Of a DNA stretch of 64,000 bases, positions 47,966 through 58,492 are shown one piece after another. The number at the start of each line of letters is the position of its first letter. The stretch's first letter is position 1. Position numbers and translations under genes: made by a program. This stretch comes from Neofusicoccum parvum. Taxonomy: Eukaryota; Ascomycota; Dothideomycetes; Botryosphaeriales; Botryosphaeriaceae. The stretch is from assembly GCA_020912385.1 (NCBI GenBank), contig CP087211.1, forward strand, positions 1,116,001 through 1,180,000, read 5' to 3'. Below the pieces are notes generated by a model. The model was not told the DNA's origin. It saw only the letters and a program-made list of their open reading frames with translations, and did no database searches.

Positions 47966-49603
47966 ATGGCCGCCAGCCTCCAGCGGCGCGCCCAGTCCAG
48001 CATGCCTTCTGCCATTGTCGCCCCGCAGCCCTCTTCCTACCGCCGGCCCTCGTCCACCCAGGCCGCCGCCGATGCCATTCCTATTCTGGTCGACGATACC
48101 TATCACGTCTTCCACCTGGCGACCCCTCCCAACACCGTCCACCATCCGCCAAGGCTCCGCTCCTCGTGGCACCGCCTGCGCTCCACGGACCTGGTGAGCT
48201 GGGTGCGGGACGAGCGGCCGGCGCTGCGTCCGGGCAAGACTCCAGATGCGCCTGACGCCGACGGCGCCTGGACCGGCTCTGCCGTCGAAGGGCCCGACGG
48301 CAACATGCACATCTTCTACACCGGCTACAGCCTCGCCGCGGGCGGCAAGCAGGTCATCCTGCACGCCGCCTCCGCCGACAAGCACGGCTCCGCCTTCACA
48401 CAGGCCACCACGCCCATCACGATGATCTCGCCAACCGCCGACTCCCTCTTCGAGGACATCGACTTCAGGGACCCCTACGTCTTCTTCAACCCCGCCGAGT
48501 CGTGCTACTGGATGCTCGTTGCCACCCGCCTGGCCTCCGGCCCGTACTGGACTCGCGGCTGCATTGCTCTTCTCACCTCGCCCGACCTCGACACCTGGAC
48601 CGTCGACCCCGAGCCCCTGGTTGCGCCCAACGACCTCTTCTGCCCCGAGTGCCCCGAGCTCTTCTCTCTGCCGAACGGAAAGTGGTACTTGGTCTACTCC
48701 AGGTTCTCGTCGCCGAACGCTGGGACCGTCTACAAGGTTGCCGATTCGCCCAGAGGCCCCTTCCGGACGCCCCGGGCGGCTTCGGGCGGCAGGCTCGATG
48801 CCCGACGCTGGTATGCTGCAAAGTCGTGCCCCAAGGCCGGTGACCCCACGAAGCGCGTCTACTTTGGTTGGATCGCAGACCGTTACGACGGGGATGGGAA
48901 GTGGTTGTGGGGTGGAGACATGGGCACCCCGAGGGAAGTGTCCTTTGACGATAACGGACATCTGCTGGTCCAGCCAAGCCAAGAGGCCCTCCAAGCAGCA
49001 TTTGCGACCGCCACCGAGGTGGATGCCGACCAGGTGCCAACTGACTTGCAGCTCAGCTCTATCGGCAAGACGTCAGCGCACTTCCTTCCTGTGCAGCACA
49101 GCGCCGATCCCATCGACTACCTCTTCCAATTCAACGTTGCGTCCCACGACGCGCCGTCTTTCGGAGTGCTGCTTCGTGTCGACGGAAACATGAATGGGCA
49201 TCGCTTACGTTTCGAACCAACTGCTCCCAACGTTTTCGACGTGGTCTTGCTGTCGGACAGCCCCCCGCTGGACGATTTCTGGGCAGACCAGTACAAGCTA
49301 TACCTGCCAAGGGCAGTCGACGGTCCCGAGATTGCGCGCCACACCGGAATTGTCGTCAGCGGCACCGTTACCATTGTGGTCCAGGCCAACGTGTTGGAAA
49401 TATTTGTCGGAGGAAGGTCGATAAGCTACCGCCTTCCACAGCGCTCCGCTCCCGAGACGATTGTGTCGCATGGGAACACGAATAACGAGACCAACGGAAA
49501 AGTAGAAGACGCGAGACAAGAAATCAAAGAGTTGGGTATCTTTGTGGAGGATGGAACGGTGAAGCTGGCTAATGTTTTGTTGCGCCTTTCCAAACGTCTG
49601 TAA
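47966..49603 (+). CDS. Divergent GH32-like glycoside hydrolase (beta-fructosidase fold)
   Basis: An intronless frame of 545 aa from MAASLQRRAQSS. GH32 five-bladed propeller motifs are WTGSAVEGPDGNMHIFYTGY near residue 100, DIDFRDPYVFFN (the RDP stabiliser) near 167, and FCPECPELF near 230, whose Glu is the acid/base. A C-terminal beta-sandwich module seems present (residues about 390-540). The usual first motif NDPNG is replaced by the segment AADAIPILVDDTYHVFHLA, so the nucleophile would be the Asp of ADAIP. I see no signal peptide, which suggests an intracellular enzyme acting on an imported fructoside or related sugar. The frame is open for 134 codons further upstream, through the promoter; I reject that extension because it has no family similarity and crosses the divergent promoter. 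The exact substrate is unknown. Confidence 0.8.
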   Translation: MAASLQRRAQSSMPSAIVAPQPSSYRRPSSTQAAADAIPILVDDTYHVFHLATPPNTVHHPPRLRSSWHRLRSTDLVSWVRDERPALRPGKTPDAPDADGAWTGSAVEGPDGNMHIFYTGYSLAAGGKQVILHAASADKHGSAFTQATTPITMISPTADSLFEDIDFRDPYVFFNPAESCYWMLVATRLASGPYWTRGCIALLTSPDLDTWTVDPEPLVAPNDLFCPECPELFSLPNGKWYLVYSRFSSPNAGTVYKVADSPRGPFRTPRAASGGRLDARRWYAAKSCPKAGDPTKRVYFGWIADRYDGDGKWLWGGDMGTPREVSFDDNGHLLVQPSQEALQAAFATATEVDADQVPTDLQLSSIGKTSAHFLPVQHSADPIDYLFQFNVASHDAPSFGVLLRVDGNMNGHRLRFEPTAPNVFDVVLLSDSPPLDDFWADQYKLYLPRAVDGPEIARHTGIVVSGTVTIVVQANVLEIFVGGRSISYRLPQRSAPETIVSHGNTNNETNGKVEDARQEIKELGIFVEDGTVKLANVLLRLSKRL

Positions 49604-49847
49604 ATAGCATCCCCCTCTGGTAACGAATTGAACGTAGCTAATGATAATCATTGTAAAGCGAACTCCACCGGCCAGCGAGATCCGTGATATATGCTTGAAA
49701 GATATAGAAGAAAGAAACCAACGCCGTCGTGCACTCGGCGGGATATCAAGTAGGCTGTGTACACGTTGGGCACATCCTTTTTGGTCCAGAGAAGACACCG
49801 CTTCAGGAGCCCCTGGGCGCCTGTTGAGTGCCGTCTCTGAACGCTAG

Positions 49848-52445
49848 TCATTGGAGTGGTGGGGCAGATGCGTTGGTACTCAGGTAATCGAAGTTGCCCA
49901 GGTGCATCCCTTGGTAATCCCAGTCACTGGCTTCCGTAAATCCAAAGCCAAATCCGTTGACACCAGCTTCAAAGGTCTGCTGAGGAGTTTCGACCATCTC
50001 AGTTGAAGGTCCATCTACGGCAATGACGAGTGCATGCTCCAGGCCCCGCAAAATGGCTCCTTCCAAACGATTTACTGCATAGCGGATGGGCTCGTTGGAC
50101 TTGCTCATGGTGCGAAGAGTCCAGATGTACGAATTGAGAGTCTCACGCCAATGATCTCGCTCGGAAGGTGTGAGCGAGGTGACCAGTAACAGAGTGGTAA
50201 AGGATCCGATGACGGAAAAGAGGTATGGCGATACTGCACAAGTACAGGTCAGTTCATGCCCAGCAACATGACACATGCTGCACTTATGAACTTACCAAAA
50301 TACCAAAAGGAGTCCAGATGCTCTGGACGGAGCGATGCAACCAAAGCAGTGGCCTTCTGAGCAGTGTCGTAGGCATACTGTCGAACAGCGTTGAGAACCG
50401 AGATGTCCAAACAGAGAGGGGCAAGCGCGGTAGACCTGACAAGCCGCCGGAGGAGTAGAGTTGTGACACCAAAATGCGCAAGATGAAGGTAACCTATCGG
50501 GGTGTCAGTATGCCAGTGTGATGTGCCATTGGCTTTCTGAAAGGACGAAAATTCTTTGGGTCCCAAAGATGCAAGGCACGTTTGACACCATCCCGCTGAT
50601 CAGCCCAAAGGAAAACAGCAGAGATGGACTGAAATGAGACAGTTTCATCGACAGCGAGTGGAGGACATTGGCACTACTTTAGCCCAGTTGAGGGTAAGTT
50701 GCAGGCATTGTGGATTTCGTCACTGATGTCCAACATGCATGTCTTGTAAGAATCCTCCTCAGCCGGGTGTAAAGTGACATAAGAAACAAACTTACCGTTA
50801 GGACATAGCTGCCTTGGGGGCAAGGAGTCCATGTACAAAGATCGTGGCAAAGATCTGTACCATGCCGCCAAGGATTCTATTATTGGCTGGGCTTTCGTAT
50901 ACAGATCGGCCGTGTCCTGATTTACGCAGCCTTTGACGGAGTAGAACTTTTTCAAGATGACGTCGAGAATCTTTGACAACCGCACCATTTGCAGGAACTG
51001 CTCCTGGCCAGCTAGGCTGGCTTGTGCGGTAGAATCATCGGGCTCTGATTCGCAGTCTGCAAAATCTCCTCTGTCAAGGTCTTTCACCCCCCACTCATCA
51101 TCAGTGATATGGCTGGGTCGGCCATAAGCGCAGGCTGTCCATTTATCCTGCATGTACAGAGCCCAACTGAGACGCTTTCGAAGCGTACGCTCCCAGTCGG
51201 GAATCGTCCACGCGGAGGCGTCGAGATGAAGCCCGCAAGCTTCACCAATGGCGAGCGCCTGCGAACAAAGCCCCCAGCCAAAGGTGTGGTCGGGATTCAA
51301 CGGATCCTCGGGCTTGCACTGCAGCAGCAGTAGCATAGATTCAATTGAAGACAACCGCGGGCGATGATATGAGTTTTGGATGGCGTGCAGGGTCAATCTC
51401 CTCAAGGTGGAGAGCTCCGGGGGAGGATGCGTTGAGAGCAAGGGATCAAAGTGCCACCAGTTGATGGCGTTGAGGTAGACGGCCCCCAGGAGCGGGGCCG
51501 ATATGAGTCGGTACGATTTTGAGTATTTCTCCACGAAGCCCTTCTTATACAGAATGGGGTATGAAGGCTGAACGACACGCCAGAACAGACGAATAAGGCG
51601 TTCGCCATAAGGCTTTACACAAGCTTCGATGGCATCTACTTCTTGGTGGCCGGCGGAATAGCCTGCGGCCTTCTCGTCGCTGACCTGCACACCTAATTAG
51701 TCGCACGGCTCAGGGAAGAGCCAGATAGACACACAATGTGGAAACAGAGCGGATACTCTACGCCTTGATCCCGCTCGAGAACTCGGCGAATGGCGTGGGT
51801 GGAGAGACGGAATTCGTGGTGGACGGGATCATAGGGGCGATGGCGCTGCAGCATGGTTCAGCACAGGTCGGACAGCGTGGGGCGGCGGGGCAGACGGACC
51901 ATGAGAATGGGCTCCATGTCGCTTCCCAGGCCGTACAGCTCAGCGAAACGCGTCGGGTCGAGCCCCAGAGACTTTTCCCCTTTTGCGCGCTCCGCGTCGC
52001 TGACGAGGTCCCCGTTGCGCTGGCGCTCGCGGGCAGCCTCGAGAGCGGCGGCGGAGGCCTCGCCAGAACTGAGCACATCGGAGGGCAGCTCTTCATTGGT
52101 GCGCACGCTGGTCAGCGTGGGGAGGCTCGGAGCAGACCTCGGGATTTCGCCGCTTCCGGGCGACAGGTGAGCCAGCTCCCCGGACGGCGGATGGCGGGTA
52201 GACGCGTCGACGGTCGAGGTCGAGGTTGCGGTGCTGGACGGGCGGCGCGGCAGCGGGCGCTCAGGGGGCGACTCCTCGTAGGTACATTTCGTCTGGCGGT
52301 ACAGGCAGACGGTGCACTCGCCGGACGAGGAGCCAGACTCGACGATGCATCTCGTCTTGCGGCGGCGGCACGGGTCGCAAGGGCGGTTGCTGCGCTGGCC
52401 GCGGCGGCGCTTGCGCGACTCAGCGCTGGAGTCGGGCTCGGCCAT
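49848..52445 (-). CDS. Zn2Cys6 transcription factor with fungal-specific TF domain
   Basis: Five exons on the minus strand: 52445-51900, 51845-51735, 51684-50796, 50493-50296 and 50233-49848. They encode 709 aa. The binuclear zinc cluster is near residues 22-52: CDPCRRRKTRCI, then ECTVCLYRQTKC. The fungal-specific TF domain follows (AIEACVKPYGERLIRLFWRV, GEACGLHLDASAW, LRKRLSWALYMQDKW, GRPSHI) and continues to NGYLHLAHFGVTTLLLRRLV. This layout resembles Dal81-like activators of nutrient-use genes in the nucleus. Its position between a GH32-like gene and a beta-mannosidase, with which it shares a promoter, suggests local control of the sugar genes. The fourth intron is 302 bp, and the exon-3 frame stays open for about 40 codons into it. 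Confidence 0.9.
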
Positions 52446-52938
52446 GATGCGGGAGTGTCTGGAGCATGTCCTTCGGGTCGGACTAGAGTAGTTAAGGTGT
52501 CGACGCGCGACGGTTGGGCGGCCTCCTCTGTGCCAGAGCCAGCGCTTTGTCGTGGGCTCCCAGGCACGTGCAGGCGATCGTTCCTTCCCCCAGCTCGCCC
52601 CGCCGGACGCCTCCGGCAGCTCTGACTAGCTGCTAGCTCCCGCAACTGACCAAACGCGCATGATTGCCGTTTCCCGTCGCAGCCCGTCCGCCCGCGCGCC
52701 CGCTCCGCCCCAGCCTCGTCCCGCCGAGTCCCTGCCGCCGGCCGCAGGTAGCGATGCGACTGTACCATCCAACGCCTCCTCACTGACATCATCCCAGGCC
52801 AGCGCCCGCTGGACTCCCAACAGCATGTCGCGCCGCGCGGCTATAAAGATCGCCTTGGCGCTCGTCCTGCCGCCCGCCGCTGCTCTGCTGTGGCTCGCCG
52901 CCTCGTCCGCTGCTCTTGTTGATACTCCACGCGCCGTC
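52446..52938. promoter_or_regulatory. Divergent promoter, Zn2Cys6 regulator / beta-mannosidase
   Basis: About 490 bp lie between divergent start codons. CTATAAAG at 52841-52848 is a strong TATA box about 90 bases before the ATG at 52939, with a pyrimidine-rich leader after it. If translation began at the upstream in-frame ATG (52825), this TATA would lie inside the coding sequence, so I favour 52939. Confidence 0.45.
52841..52848 (+). promoter_or_regulatory. TATA box of the beta-mannosidase gene
   Basis: CTATAAAG is followed by a CT-rich leader and then the chosen ATG 91 bases downstream. It is a consensus match only. Confidence 0.5.
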
Positions 52939-55900
52939 ATGCCTCGCTGGGATCGTCAGGCCGTCCTGGGCCTTGCTCTGGCCCGCCCGGCGGCTGTGGC
53001 TGCCCAGCGCGCCGTCGACCTATCAGGGCCCGGCTGGACGCTGTCCAATCCGTCGCTGAATGTCTCGGTCCCTGCCCATCTCCCGTCTCAGGTTCATCTG
53101 GACCTGTTTGCGGCCCAAGTCATAGGAGACCCGTATTACGGCCTTAATGACTTTAATCTGCGCTGGGTTGCTTGGGCCAACTGGACCTACACGTCAGCGC
53201 CGCTCACTTCTCTGTACGTCCTACCTGCTTCGTCAGTGCTTCCTGCTCCCTCTCTTTCGCTTTTCTGGAGTCGGCGTGTCCGCGGCAAGCCGTTGGTGTT
53301 CCTGAGCAGGGGCGGCCCGCCACCGGCCTGCGGTTCGTGCGCAGGGTCCGGTCGTGCATGCGCCGCACGCCCCGGCGCAGCATTGCGCCTGCAGCCAATT
53401 CCTGGAGCATGCCTCCAGAAGACCAAGAACGTTCTTTCCAACCCGTGTCTGCGCTGTCGAACTGCTTTATACTGTCATTCTGCCCCGGTCGGCGATCGCC
53501 GCTACGTCATAGGCAACGAATTCTGTTGCGTCATTTCTCACCAACGCCACAATCATGGATGCTTGGTGGCCACAAAGCCTTATTTGCACCAATGGGCGAT
53601 CCAGTTAGGCGAGCGGCTGTTGCTCTCACATCTATCCTCTAACCCACCAGGCTCCTCTCAACAATTTCTCCGCACAACACACAGCCGCACCGTTCCCACG
53701 GAAATTATGCGCTATTAAACCAAAACGTCGAGGACGCGCTAACATCCGAAATAGAAACACCAATGCCTCCTCTACCTATCTACTATTCAATGGCCTCGAT
53801 ACGTTCACCAGCATAGATCTATGCGGACAGCATGTAGCTTCTACGAACAACCAGTTCCGCCAGTACTACTTCGAAGTCTCGGAAATCGTTAAGAACTGTG
53901 CAGAAGCACCAGTGCTCAGCATCAATTTCGGCAGTGCTCCAGCGATAGCCAACGAAATAGCGGCACAGCCAGGACAGGAAACCTGGCCCTTTGGCGTCCA
54001 AGGCCTCTTCGAGTTCTCGAACCGGCATTTTATCCGGAAGGAGCAAAGTGATTTCGGATGGGACTGGGTAAGCAAGAAATTCTAAGAGATACAAAAATCC
54101 TCGCTAACGAACACAGGGACCTGCCTTCGCTCCGGCTGGGCCATGGCAACCTGCTTACGTGATCGAGCTTGCGTCGGATGGGATTTATCCTCGGAACACG
54201 CTGGTCGACATTTATCGGCAGGGCCAGTTAAACAATCTGCCCCCGGATCAATCTCAGCCATGGGTTCTCAACGCCAGTGTCGATTTCCTCGGTCAGCTTC
54301 CGTCAAACTCTGGCCTGAGGTTTCAACTCCGCGATGCAAAGAACACTACCGTGACTTCGGGTACACTGGCCGATATCACGACTGGTGAAGGCGTCATCAC
54401 AGGGAGTACAACCATTCCGTCCGATGCTGTCGAACTCTGGTGGCCAAGTGGCCTCGGTTCCCAAACCCTGTATAACCTGGAGATCACCGTAGTTGGTCCA
54501 GCCAACACCTCACTCGCAACTGTTAACAAGCGGACTGGGTTTAGAGCCATCGTCTTGAACGAATCACCAATTTCAGATGAGCAGCTTGCCCAGGGGATTG
54601 CGCCGGGAAATAATTGGCACTTCGAAATCAATGGCCACGAGTTTTACGCCAAGGGATCCAACTTCATTCCGCCTGACGCATTCTGGACCCGTGTTACCGA
54701 AGAGCGTATCCGACAGTTATTCCAAGCTGTCGTGATGGGCAATCAGAACATGCTTCGAGTCTGGTCGTCTGGCGCATATTCACCGGACTTTATGTACGAT
54801 CTCGCTGATGAAATGGGCATCCTTCTATGGAGCGAATTCGAATTCGGCGATGCTCTGTATCCTGTTGACCAAGAGTTCCTCGACAATGTGCGCGCGGAGG
54901 CTACATACCAGGTACGCCGCGTGAACCATCATCCTTCCTTGGCGATGTGGGCTGGTGGCAATGAGTTGGAGAATCTGGAACTCATGATTGCTAAAAAATA
55001 CTCCCCTGACGACTACCCACGCTTGGTAGCTGAGTATGAGACCTTGTTCCTTGACACCCTGGTACCCATCGTATTTGGTAATAGCAGGAGCATCTCATAC
55101 GCCCCGTCGTCAACGACGAATGGGTGGCTTTACCTAAACCACAGTGCTCCAAGACCCATGATTGAGAGATACGAGAACAAGACTGAAGGCGGAATCTATG
55201 GAGACACGGATTACTACAACTACAACTCCGCTCTCGCATTCAACTATAGCTCTTACCCAGTTGGACGATTCTCGAACGAGTTCGGATACCACTCCATGCC
55301 ATCGCTTCAGACATGGCGTCAAGCTGTTGATGAGGAGGACCTCTGGTTCAACTCATCCACCATTCAACTCCGCAACCACCACTACCCTGCGGGCGGGCTC
55401 AACACAACGAACTTTCCAAACACGACCAAGGGCATGGGCGAGATGACCGTGGCGGCGCAAAGGTGGTACCCGGTACCCAACAAGGAGGATCCCATCGCCA
55501 ACTTCTCGGCCTGGTGTCACACAACGCAGATTTTCCAAGCGGACTTCTACCAGAGCCAGATCATGTTCTACCGTCGTGGAAGCGGCATGCCTGAACGGCA
55601 GCTCGGTTCATTGTACTGGCAGCTGGAGGACATCTGGCAAGCACCGACGTGGGCTAGTATTGAATACGACGGCCGCTGGAAGGTTCTTCACGTAAGTAAG
55701 AGAGCCACACTCAACCTCTTACCTTCCACGCCACCCCAGCCCCAGCTAAAAAAAAAAAACCACTAGTACGTCGCCAAAGACATCTACCAACCCGTCGTTG
55801 TCACACCCTTCTGGAACCGCACCACCGGCCTCCTCGAAGTTTACGTGACCTCGGACCTCTGGACCCCAGCCACTGGCACCGCCAACTTCAGCTGGGTCAC

Positions 55901-56405
55901 CTACGCAGGAACACCCCTCAACATCAGCACCGCCACCTCCGCGCCTGTCGCCGTCGGCGCCCTCAATACTACCCGCGTCCTCAGCGCCAACACCAACGAC
56001 ATCCTCGCCTCCGTCAACCCTGCGGACGCGCTGCTCGTCATGGACGTCAGCGTCGAAGGCGCTCTGCCAAACACCAACGCCACCACCACGTTCACGCACC
56101 GCAACTGGTGGCACGCGAGCACGCTGGCGGACGCGAAGCTGGTCGATCCAGGCGTGTCAGTGGCGCACGTGGGCGAGGTGGGCGGTGGGAACGGCAAGTT
56201 CGTTGTGACGGCCGAGAAGGGCGTGGCGGCATGGGTGTGGCTAGACTACCCGGAGGGCGCGGTGGTGTTCTTTGACGAGAACGCGTTCTGGCTGCTGCCC
56301 GGAGAGAGCAAGGAGGTGGGATACACAATGCAGAAGGATGAGACAGGTGGTGCGTGGGTGGACGGGGTGACGGTGGGGAGCTTGTGGGATAACACAGTGC
56401 CTTAA
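52939..56405 (+). CDS. Secreted beta-mannosidase (GH2, beta-mannosidase A type)
   Basis: Four exons (52939-53213, 53755-54067, 54117-55691, 55767-56405) encode 933 aa, the usual length for fungal beta-mannosidase A. A short hydrophobic leader ending AAVAAQ precedes [14 protein letters not shown], the start of the mature protein. Family marks are [35 protein letters not shown], and [12 protein letters not shown] with the acid/base Glu near residue 480. [12 protein letters not shown] carries the nucleophile near 585, and [14 protein letters not shown] follows. It releases mannose from the non-reducing end of beta-manno-oligosaccharides outside the cell. Many N-glycosylation sites (NTT, NFS, NHS) fit secretion. 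An upstream in-frame ATG (52825) would give an alternative hydrophobic N-terminus. Intron 1 is 541 bp, unusually long. The gene sits beside the Zn2Cys6 regulator. Confidence 0.93.
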
Positions 56406-57067
56406 GTTCTTTGCACGTTCGCATTTGGCGGATCGTGTCCGGGCCGCCACACTAAGAACGGGGGTAATGATGGGAGCAATGCGGTTGTTTATGTTTTGCT
56501 TTTGATGAGGCCTTGAAAAGCTAATGATATGTATACGCTCCTTAATGGATTCAATGCAATGATTGGGAAAATATGGTGTCTTGTCGGCATAGGCAATCAC
56601 GACATGTCGGATTCGGAAGACCGGAACTAATGTGAGTGATCAACCGCGGCTGCTTCAGACCACCACTACCAAGTAGACCGGTGAATATCCGACCCCGCTG
56701 TTGCGAGAATTCAATCCGAAAAATTTACTGCTCGACGTTCGACATTGCGGAAAAGGAGGGTGCTTTACCCAATTAGGACACTGGCAGAAGTCTCGGACCC
56801 TAGATGGATAAGTATGTGTGATCTGGGGAGAGGCGGGACGGCATGTTGATGCGTAGCCAGGAGTGCCCACCACAACATGTAACCTTCAGTGTTGGTTTCA
56901 CTTACATCACAGCGGAATTCCCGACGTCGATGAGCAACGCTGCACTTCACTCTGGTTACTTTCTCTATTTGCAAATGTGTTCTATGTGTGTGCAGAAAGT
57001 AAAACCTCGGGGTATCATGTCGCCAATCCGTTTCAAAAGCCGTGTTCTATTTCGTTTTCCAAACAAC
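56406..57067. other. Convergent intergenic, beta-mannosidase / DUO1
   Basis: About 660 bp between two convergent stop codons. I see no gene; it presumably holds both 3' UTRs. Confidence 0.6.
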
Positions 57068-57885
57068 TCAACCGCGCCCACGTCCTCTCATCCCCCGGCC
57101 GATTCCGCTTCCGCCCCTTCCTCCAGCTGGGCCTCTCCCATAACCCCTCTGCCCGCCGACGGCTACGTAACCACCACCAGGAGTCGTCCGGCCAGTACCA
57201 GTGGTTCCTGTGCTGCTAGTGCCTCTACTACCCCGCAAACCGCCTCGCCGTCCCCTCGTGCTCGCGGCGCTGCTGGGCCGGCTCGCAGCTTCGGCTCTCC
57301 TGCGCTCCTCCTCATCGGCCTTGCGAGCAGCAGCTTCGCGACGCAGCAGCTCCTCGCGCTCACGGCGCTCGACTGCCTGGCGCTGAGCGATGGTGTCGGC
57401 CTCGATCTCAGCCAGATCTTGAGTGGCACCCTGCCAGTTGGGATCGAGGATGAGACGCTGATTGTGCTCGGTAGTGGAGAGTATACGCGTCCAAGTCTGG
57501 AGGAGCGTCGAGGCGGACGTGACGGTGCGGTTGACGGTCTGTGGAGAGGCGATTAGCGTCAATGGCAAAGAACGAGGCGTGCATGGCGCGCTTTCGAGGT
57601 AAACAAAGGCGCAGGTGGGAAGTTGGCAAGCTGGGCACTGACGTCCATGTTGTTTTTCGCTTTCTCAAGGCTCTCGATGACGTCCTCAATGACCTTGTTT
57701 ACGCCCCGCACCTGGTCCAGCTCGCGCCGAAGAGCCGCATCGCGAGCCTCCTCGGTCGTGTAGCGCGACTCAGCACGCTGTGGCTTTGGCCTGCTGGGCG
57801 AGGCGGACGGCGAGGCACCCGCGTCATTAGGGGCTTGTGGAGAGTCGAAATCGACGTCTGGATCGGAGAGCTGCAGGTCGTCCAT
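57068..57885 (-). CDS. DUO1: DASH complex subunit Duo1
   Basis: Two exons on the minus strand (57885-57643 and 57538-57068) give 237 aa. The Duo1 core spans about residues 45-125: LDQVRGVNKVIEDVIESLEK, then NRTVTSASTLLQTWTRILS, and EHNQRLILDPNWQGATQDLA. The splice joint KNNMD/TVNRTV falls inside this core and restores it. Duo1 is part of the DASH/Dam1 ring that couples kinetochores to spindle microtubules in fungi. A charged coiled-coil segment follows (about 125-165, rich in Arg and Glu). The last 70 residues are an Arg/Gly-rich low-complexity tail. It is divergent to a 508-aa basic orphan protein. Confidence 0.93.
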
Positions 57886-58492
57886 GGCGTCCGATCCCAG
57901 TTCGGGCGTTGCGGTGGAGCCGGATGACGCAGGGCGGACTGTGCGTGCTGCAGTGTGTGCTGTTCCTCGCTGCCTGGGCCAGGCTGTGCTGATGATGTGC
58001 CGACGCAGGTGCGGCGGGCGCGTTGTTGACTGTTTTCCAGCTTACACGTACGCGTGGGGTCGCCCGTGCACGGCCTTGGGCCTTGGCGCGCCCACAGCAA
58101 AATGCGCTGCCACCTGCAGGAGTGCAGGAGGCCACAGGGCCAGCCTCTCACGCGCGCCCAGCCACCGCGCAACGGTGACGCCCGCCGACGCCGACCTCCC
58201 GCCCCAGCGCTCCTCCTCACCTCAACACCACCACCCGCCCTTGCCGCACCGCCGCCGACCCCGTCCCCGCCCTGTCGCCCGTGCCTGCGTGCTCGCACAA
58301 GAACCCCGTCCGCCCGCGCAATTGCCTGCTCCACGCGCCCGCGCCTGCTCCAGCGTCCACCGCGTCCTCCGCAGCCTCCATCCCGCACCCACTGCGCGTC
58401 GCCGCATTTGTCTAGATTGCGCCGGCACGCCCGCCAGAGCTCCCTCGCCGCCGCATTCGTACCCTCCTGTTCCGCCAGACGCCTCGCACACC
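57886..58492. promoter_or_regulatory. Divergent promoter, DUO1 / 508-aa orphan, with ACGCGT
   Basis: A 607-bp stretch between divergent start codons. An ACGCGT core lies at 58050-58055, about 165 bases from the DUO1 ATG. Cell-cycle control is a plausible inference only. The right half is pyrimidine-rich, as expected for a leader of the plus-strand gene. The frame of the orphan is open upstream through much of this region, without plausible coding character. Confidence 0.4.

Noticed and set aside
52825..52938. Upstream ATG start for the beta-mannosidase
   Set aside because: It would put the CTATAAAG box inside the coding sequence. The ATG at 52939 gives a short leader directly before the mature start, although the upstream start cannot be fully excluded.
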